From contig DHZF01000159.1 in NCBI GenBank assembly GCA_002414505.1, positions 1-9,827 on the forward strand: a stretch of DNA of 9,827 nt, in the 5' to 3' direction. Both the position numbers and the translations under genes were made by a program. Below the pieces are notes generated by a model. It saw nothing but the letters and a program-made list of their open reading frames with translations. It was not told the DNA's origin and did no database searches. Origin of the DNA: Hyphomonas sp. UBA5111 (GTDB lineage: Bacteria; Pseudomonadota; Alphaproteobacteria; Caulobacterales; Hyphomonadaceae). Below are positions 6,692-9,827 of this stretch, piece after piece (position 1 is the stretch's first letter; each line of letters begins with the position of its first letter).

Positions 6692-6705
6692 CACAGGAGT
6701 TTAAT

Positions 6706-6969
6706 ATGGCTAATACCCGTTCCGCCAAGAAAATGGTCCGCAAGATTGCGAACCGCACCGAAGTGAACAAAGCCCGCCGCTCGCGCGTGCGTACTTTCGT
6801 TCGCAAGGTCGAAGAAGCAATCGAAGCCGGCGACAAGTCTGCTGCCCAGGAAGCGCTGCGCTCTGCCCAGCCTGAACTGATGCGCGCGGTGACCAAAGGC
6901 GTCATGCACAAGAACACATCGTCGCGGAAAGTTTCCCGTCTGTCGGCTCGCGTCAAAGCGATGGGCTGA
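6706..6969 (+). CDS. rpsT: 30S ribosomal protein S20
   Basis: The 87-residue, strongly basic protein starts [20 protein letters not shown], the standard S20 N-terminus, and ends in a helical [19 protein letters not shown], as in the family (86-88 residues). S20 is a primary 16S rRNA-binding protein that helps assemble the body of the 30S subunit. The start is fixed by the family N-terminus and by AGGAG (6695-6699) at seven bases' spacing; an upstream in-frame TTG at 6631 is part of the promoter, not a start. It is probably transcribed from its own promoter and ends at a strong terminator, so it forms a single-gene unit between the hydratase gene and dnaA, an order common in alphaproteobacteria. 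Confidence 0.97.
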   Translation: MANTRSAKKMVRKIANRTEVNKARRSRVRTFVRKVEEAIEAGDKSAAQEALRSAQPELMRAVTKGVMHKNTSSRKVSRLSARVKAMG

Positions 6970-6995
6970 TCGGCACTTTCCCGATTGAATAACAG

Positions 6996-7026
6996 AAACC
7001 CGCCTGACTGTTCAGGCGGGTTTTTT
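6996..7026 (+). terminator. Intrinsic terminator after rpsT
   Basis: CCCGCCTGA (6999-7007) and TCAGGCGGG (7012-7020) form a perfect nine-base-pair stem with a CTGT loop, followed by six T (7021-7026) and preceded by AAA. It begins 27 bases after the rpsT stop and should insulate dnaA from rpsT transcription. Confidence 0.95.
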
Positions 7027-7191
7027 CATGTCAATATCCTAATACAACAATTTGGACCTTCCCGAACTCGACATCAAAACAACTGGATGTTTCCTGTAAG
7101 GATTGCGAAATTGGCCTGACTGGCAGGTTCCGTATTGCAGTAATGTTAGGGCTCCTTAACAGCACTGCGAAACATGCCGCTTTTTTTGGGG

Positions 7192-7200
7192 ATATCCACA
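7192..7200 (+). promoter_or_regulatory. DnaA box
   Basis: ATATCCACA differs from the strong DnaA box TTATCCACA only at the first base. It is the only box with fewer than two mismatches that I found between 7027 and 7501, on either strand; TCACTCACA (7258-7266) is a weak second candidate with two mismatches. Its position about 300 bases before dnaA suits autoregulation. Confidence 0.6.
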
Positions 7201-7217
7201 GGCTTATACCTGCGCCC

Positions 7218-7234
7218 CCTGTTGACAGAACAGG
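7218..7234. repeat. Inverted repeat CCTGTT-N5-AACAGG
   Basis: Two perfect six-base arms flank GACAG. A -35-like TTGACA (7222-7227) lies within the repeat, so a protein bound here could block or activate a promoter. No convincing -10 lies 16-18 bases downstream. The site is 17 bases after the DnaA box. Confidence 0.45.
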
Positions 7235-7363
7235 TGCGAACAAATGTGTGGGGCGACTCACTCACAAAAAAAGATCAGTTCTCAAGCGCCTGATTTGATT
7301 GCGGTTTGAGGTACAGGGGAAAGAGTCAACCAACCAAATCCTGTTGTCGTATAAAAGTTGCAC

Positions 7364-7392
7364 TTGTCAGCAAAACCCCCATTGAGTAATTT
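7364..7392 (+). promoter_or_regulatory. Candidate dnaA promoter (distal)
   Basis: TTGTCA (7364-7369, five of six to TTGACA) is followed at 17 bases by TAATTT (7387-7392), which keeps the key first T, second A and last T. Initiation near 7400 would give a leader of about 100 bases containing the hairpin at 7439-7454. Confidence 0.4.
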
Positions 7393-7466
7393 CAATTTAC
7401 CAACAGAAAAGTTCTCCCGACACGGAGTATATGTGTGACCGAATCTCGGTTCGGAAGGGAAACTGC

Positions 7467-7495
7467 GTGCCAGTTGGTCAGGGTGAAATTATAAC
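7467..7495 (+). promoter_or_regulatory. Candidate dnaA promoter (proximal, leaderless geometry)
   Basis: TATAAC (7490-7495) fits the Caulobacter -10 core TANAWC and ends six bases before the ATG at 7502. GTGCCA (7467-7472) lies 17 bases upstream and matches four of six -35 positions. Initiation would be at or beside the start codon. This agrees with the lack of a well-placed Shine-Dalgarno for that ATG. Confidence 0.4.
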
Positions 7496-7501
7496 TAGAA
7501 A

Positions 7502-8971
7502 ATGGGGCTCGGCATGGACGGGAACAAACTCTTTGATTCAAAAACTGGCGTAGACTTCGAGAAGATGAACAAGAGCAAGAATGCTCCGGGCAAGGAGATT
7601 TGGCTGACCGTTAAGGCCCATCTTGCGACAATCCTGAACACGGCCGACTATGACCGCTGGATCGACGGACTCCGCCTTGTGGCCGAGTTCAATGGCGAAA
7701 TGGTGATTGCCGCGCGCGATCCCCTCTCCTTCGACCGTGTCTATGGCGCTCACCGCCATGCCATCCAGCGCATCTGGCGCGAGCATGATCCTGCGCGCCG
7801 CGCGATCAAGCTGGTCTGCTGGCGGACCGCGCCTGCCGAGCTGCTCGACATCGTCGAGGATCCGTGGGCAACCGCCGAAATCGTCGAGGACGCACCCGCA
7901 CAGGCCGAGACCTCAGGCTCCGGCACCGGCGCACCGGTCATGAGCTTCAACACCCTCGTCACGGGTGAGGCAAACGAGTTGGCCGTCGAGATGGCAAAAC
8001 GTATTGCGAGCGGATTGCCGGTCGGGACGTTGACAACCTTGTTCTACGGCCTCCAGGGCACCGGCAAGACGCACATCCTGCATGCGCTGAAGACCGCGGC
8101 CGAACAGCGGGGCGAGGATTGCCACGTCGTCTACCTGACGGCCGAGGAATTCCTGTCCTCCTACACCGACGGCGTGAAGGTGAAGGATACCAGCGCCCTC
8201 AAGAAGCGGCTCCGCGCGGCGACGATCCTGATGATCGATGACCTTCACCGGATCAGCGGCAAGCCCGGCACCGAGACCGAACTGTTCCAGAACATTCGTG
8301 AAGTCACGGCGAATGGCGGCCATGTCGTGCTGGCGGGTGACAAGGCTCCCGGCGACGTCACCGGCTTCAGCCCGCGCATGATCAGTGAGCTGAAAGGCGC
8401 CACGACGGTCGAGGTCGGCGCCCCGGATGCCGGTATGCGCGAGCAGATCATGCGCAGCCTGGCCGACCATATCGAGGCGGGTCATCCGAATTTCGTCGTC
8501 ACCGACGAGATGATCGCCGAGTTCAATGCTGGCATTCGCGGTCAGGCCCGGGAAATGACCGGAGCGATCTGGAACCTCTATACCGAGGCGGCTTTCGGCA
8601 TTCGCACGCCCACGCTGGACATGGTTCACAAGATCATCCGCCGGACCGAAGGCGATGTGCGCCAGCCCTCCATCGAGCTGGTCAAGAAGGCGGCCATGAA
8701 GGTGTTCGAAGTCACGAAGGCCGACATGGAAAGCCCGAGCAAGGCTCGCGCTGTGGTGTATCCGCGCCAGATCGCGATGTATCTGTGCCGGGAGCTGACC
8801 GGGAAATCCTTCCCGCAGATCGGCTATAGCTTCGGCAAGCGCGATCACACCACGATCCTCTACGCGCACCGCAAGGTGGCCAAGGCCCTGCCGGAAAACA
8901 CTGAGCTTGGTGCCCACATCAAGGCGGTCAACGAGACGATCCTGGAACTGCAGGCGGCGGGCCTTAATTAG
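7502..8971 (+). CDS. dnaA: Chromosomal replication initiator protein, divergent AAA+ core
   Basis: The 489-residue protein has all four DnaA domains: domain I (about 30-108, starting EIWLTVKAHL), an acidic linker (about 109-146), the AAA+ domain (about 147-380) and DNA-binding domain IV (about 390-489). Seen: Walker A GLQGTGKTH (183-191), Walker B ILMIDD (242-247), sensor-2 Arg R350 in REMTGA, PRQ Arg R422, and the DnaA signature SFGKRDHTTIL (443-453). Odd: box VII aligns without gaps to E. coli, keeping R292 (E. coli R281) but giving E296 at the arginine finger R285; the pore residues V211 and R245 become T222 and G256; and the residue after DHTTIL is Tyr454 where E. coli has H439. It binds DnaA boxes and opens the origin. 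The ATG at 7502 is chosen because a -10 precedes it; ATGs at 7514 and 7565 (with GAGAAG before it) are alternatives. dnaN follows after 191 bases. Confidence 0.95.
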   Translation: MGLGMDGNKLFDSKTGVDFEKMNKSKNAPGKEIWLTVKAHLATILNTADYDRWIDGLRLVAEFNGEMVIAARDPLSFDRVYGAHRHAIQRIWREHDPARRAIKLVCWRTAPAELLDIVEDPWATAEIVEDAPAQAETSGSGTGAPVMSFNTLVTGEANELAVEMAKRIASGLPVGTLTTLFYGLQGTGKTHILHALKTAAEQRGEDCHVVYLTAEEFLSSYTDGVKVKDTSALKKRLRAATILMIDDLHRISGKPGTETELFQNIREVTANGGHVVLAGDKAPGDVTGFSPRMISELKGATTVEVGAPDAGMREQIMRSLADHIEAGHPNFVVTDEMIAEFNAGIRGQAREMTGAIWNLYTEAAFGIRTPTLDMVHKIIRRTEGDVRQPSIELVKKAAMKVFEVTKADMESPSKARAVVYPRQIAMYLCRELTGKSFPQIGYSFGKRDHTTILYAHRKVAKALPENTELGAHIKAVNETILELQAAGLN

Positions 8972-9040
8972 GCAAACTCAGCCAACCGCGCTGAAAACAC
9001 GATCGGCGCTTGGCTTTTGCCCCTGTTTGAGTAAGTGTGC

Positions 9041-9070
9041 TCGGCCCGCTCTCCCCGCAGAGCGGGCCGA
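9041..9070 (+). terminator. GC-rich hairpin between dnaA and dnaN, no U tract
   Basis: TCGGCCCGCTCT (9041-9052) and AGAGCGGGCCGA (9059-9070) form a perfect 12-base-pair stem around CCCCGC. The following bases, TTCCATTCC, are only weakly T-rich, so termination would be inefficient or the hairpin may instead be an mRNA-stability or processing element. It lies 70 bases after dnaA and 93 before dnaN; the rest of 8972-9162 shows nothing I recognise. Confidence 0.5.
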
Positions 9071-9162
9071 TTCCATTCCGGACGGCGGTTCCGGGCGGGA
9101 CCGGTTGGACTGGTAAGGAATTCCGGGCTTCCGAAAGAGGCCCCCGACGAACGGAACGTACG

Positions 9163-9827
9163 ATGAAACTGACGATTGAACGCGGCGACCTGCTGAACGC
9201 ACTGTCACACGTGCAGAATGTGGTGGAGCGCCGGAACACGATCCCGATCCTCTCCAATGTCCTGCTTCAGGCAGGCAATGGCGAGCTGAAACTCACGGCA
9301 ACCGACCTCGACATTGAGGCGGTCGACAGCGCCGATGCGACCGTCACGCGCGAAGGCGCGGTGACGGCTCCGGCCGGTACGCTGTTCGACGTTGTGCGCA
9401 AGCTGCCCGCTGGCTCCGAAGTCGAACTGGAAGTCCAGCCGGAAGGCCAGCGTCTCGCCATCACGGCAGGCCGCTCGCATTTCGAGCTGCCGACCCTGCC
9501 AGCCTCTGACTTCCAGACCATGAGCTCGGACGACACGCCGACCAAATTCTCGCTCGGCGCGAAGGATTTTGCCCGCCTGATCGACAAGACACGGTTTGCG
9601 ATCTCGACCGAGGAAACCCGCTACTATCTGAACGGCGTTTACCTTCACGCTGCCCAGACTGAGGACGGTCAGGCCGTGTTGCGGACGGTGGCTACGGACG
9701 GCCACCGCCTCGCCCTTGCAGAACTCCCGGCTCCCGCCGGCGCGGAAAATCTCGAAGGCATCATCGTGCCCCGCAAGGCGGTCGCGGAAGCGCGCCGCCT
9801 CGTCGACGGGGTGGATGACGACATCGA
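9163..9827 (+). CDS. dnaN: DNA polymerase III beta subunit (sliding clamp), 3' end beyond window
   Basis: The first 221 codons are present, about 60 percent of a normal clamp of some 370 residues; the frame is open to the last base. The dimeric clamp encircles DNA and tethers polymerase III. Seen: the typical N-terminus with VVERRNTIPILSNVLL (20-35), TDLDIE (47-52), LPASDF (112-117), and the partner-binding cleft residues RYYLNG (153-158) and ATDGHRLAL (177-185). Domain I and most of domain II are covered, with no frameshift. The ATG at 9163 has a weak GGAA six bases upstream. The dnaA-dnaN order is general in bacteria; a GC-rich hairpin in the gap could set the two at different levels, or dnaN may have its own promoter, which I did not find. 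Confidence 0.96.
   Translation, partial: MKLTIERGDLLNALSHVQNVVERRNTIPILSNVLLQAGNGELKLTATDLDIEAVDSADATVTREGAVTAPAGTLFDVVRKLPAGSEVELEVQPEGQRLAITAGRSHFELPTLPASDFQTMSSDDTPTKFSLGAKDFARLIDKTRFAISTEETRYYLNGVYLHAAQTEDGQAVLRTVATDGHRLALAELPAPAGAENLEGIIVPRKAVAEARRLVDGVDDDI

Larger units (their letters stand above)
7027..7501 (+). promoter_or_regulatory. dnaA upstream control region
   Basis: These 475 non-coding bases are visibly richer in A and T than the rest of the window. Apart from the elements listed separately they contain a T7 tract (7181-7187) and a CtrA-like imperfect palindrome GTTAGGGCTCCTTAAC (7145-7160), which has one perfect TTAAC half and a weak partner. A short hairpin, CCGAA-N6-TTCGG (7439-7454), has a GANTC site across its 5' arm and loop. 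No convincing ORF is present on either strand. In Caulobacter the dnaA promoter region integrates methylation and nutritional signals, and this region is the natural candidate for the same role. Confidence 0.7.
7255..7539. promoter_or_regulatory. Cluster of GANTC (CcrM-type methylation) sites before dnaA
   Basis: GACTC (7255-7259), GAGTC (7323-7327), GAATC (7441-7445) and GATTC (7535-7539) fall within 285 bases, with a fifth GACTC at 7668-7672 in the coding region. By eye only about seven others occur in the remaining 9.4 kb. GANTC is the target of the cell-cycle methyltransferase CcrM in alphaproteobacteria, and dnaA transcription in Caulobacter depends on methylation of such sites. Confidence 0.55.

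Noticed and set aside
7228..7241. LexA-like site GAAC-N6-GAAC
   Set aside because: The alphaproteobacterial SOS box is GAAC-N7-GAAC or its complement; the spacing here is one base short and the site overlaps the inverted repeat.
7031..7261. 76-codon minus-strand ORF in the dnaA upstream region
   Set aside because: It starts at GTG with no Shine-Dalgarno, shows no recognisable family, and covers the DnaA box and inverted repeat; the rpsT terminator abuts its end.
7027..7501. Possible chromosomal origin (oriC)
   Set aside because: Only one near-consensus DnaA box is present, with no cluster; in Caulobacter the origin lies elsewhere, near hemE. An origin function is not supported.
7913..8917. 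334-codon minus-strand ORF opposite dnaA
   Set aside because: It is an antisense shadow of dnaA with no recognisable motifs.

Overview
The window looks like chromosome from a GC-rich alphaproteobacterium, probably of the Caulobacter/Hyphomonas kind. The evidence is the rpsT-dnaA-dnaN order with an enoyl-CoA hydratase gene upstream, a histidyl-tRNA synthetase of the divergent alphaproteobacterial type fused into an operon with short-form HisG and HisZ, Caulobacter-like promoter elements, and clustered GANTC (CcrM-type) sites before dnaA. The exact genus is inference. No mobile elements, tRNAs, rRNAs or CRISPR arrays were seen.

Left half, minus strand (36-5539). An AarF/ABC1/UbiB-type kinase-like gene (4175-5539) and a PaaI-type hotdog thioesterase gene (3641-4114) are followed by a histidine operon, hisS-hisZ-hisG (3375 down to 36), whose genes overlap by four bases (ATGA). 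Between the thioesterase gene and hisS lies a 265-base gap that ordinary gene calling would leave empty. On the minus strand it encodes a 12-residue peptide, MNIALHHHHHHS, with six consecutive His codons, just downstream of a plausible promoter and followed by about 170 bases that can form mutually exclusive hairpins. This is the signature of a his leader peptide (hisL) and attenuator. Here it would control not only HisZ/HisG, the first step of histidine synthesis, but also HisS, the enzyme that charges the tRNA the leader senses.

Centre (5540-5793) is a divergent promoter region between the UbiB-like gene and the hydratase gene.

Right half, plus strand (5794-9827). Enoyl-CoA hydratase (5794-6576) is followed by rpsT (6706-6969, ribosomal protein S20) with its own promoter, a hairpin just before its ribosome binding site, and a strong intrinsic terminator. 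Next come a 475-base AT-richer control region, dnaA (7502-8971), and the first 221 codons of dnaN (from 9163, cut by the window end). The control region holds one near-consensus DnaA box, an inverted repeat, several GANTC sites and two candidate promoters. The DnaA protein has an intact P-loop, Walker B, sensor-2 arginine and most of the DNA-binding helix-turn-helix signature, but the box VII arginine finger (E. coli R285) is replaced by Glu in an ungapped alignment, and the central-pore residues also differ. That suggests an initiator that assembles or senses ATP in an altered way.

Several genes (dnaA, the UbiB-like gene, hisL) have a -10-like element only 6-8 bases before the ATG and no Shine-Dalgarno sequence, so leaderless transcripts are likely in this organism. 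All alignments were made by eye from memory of the families; no database search was possible.
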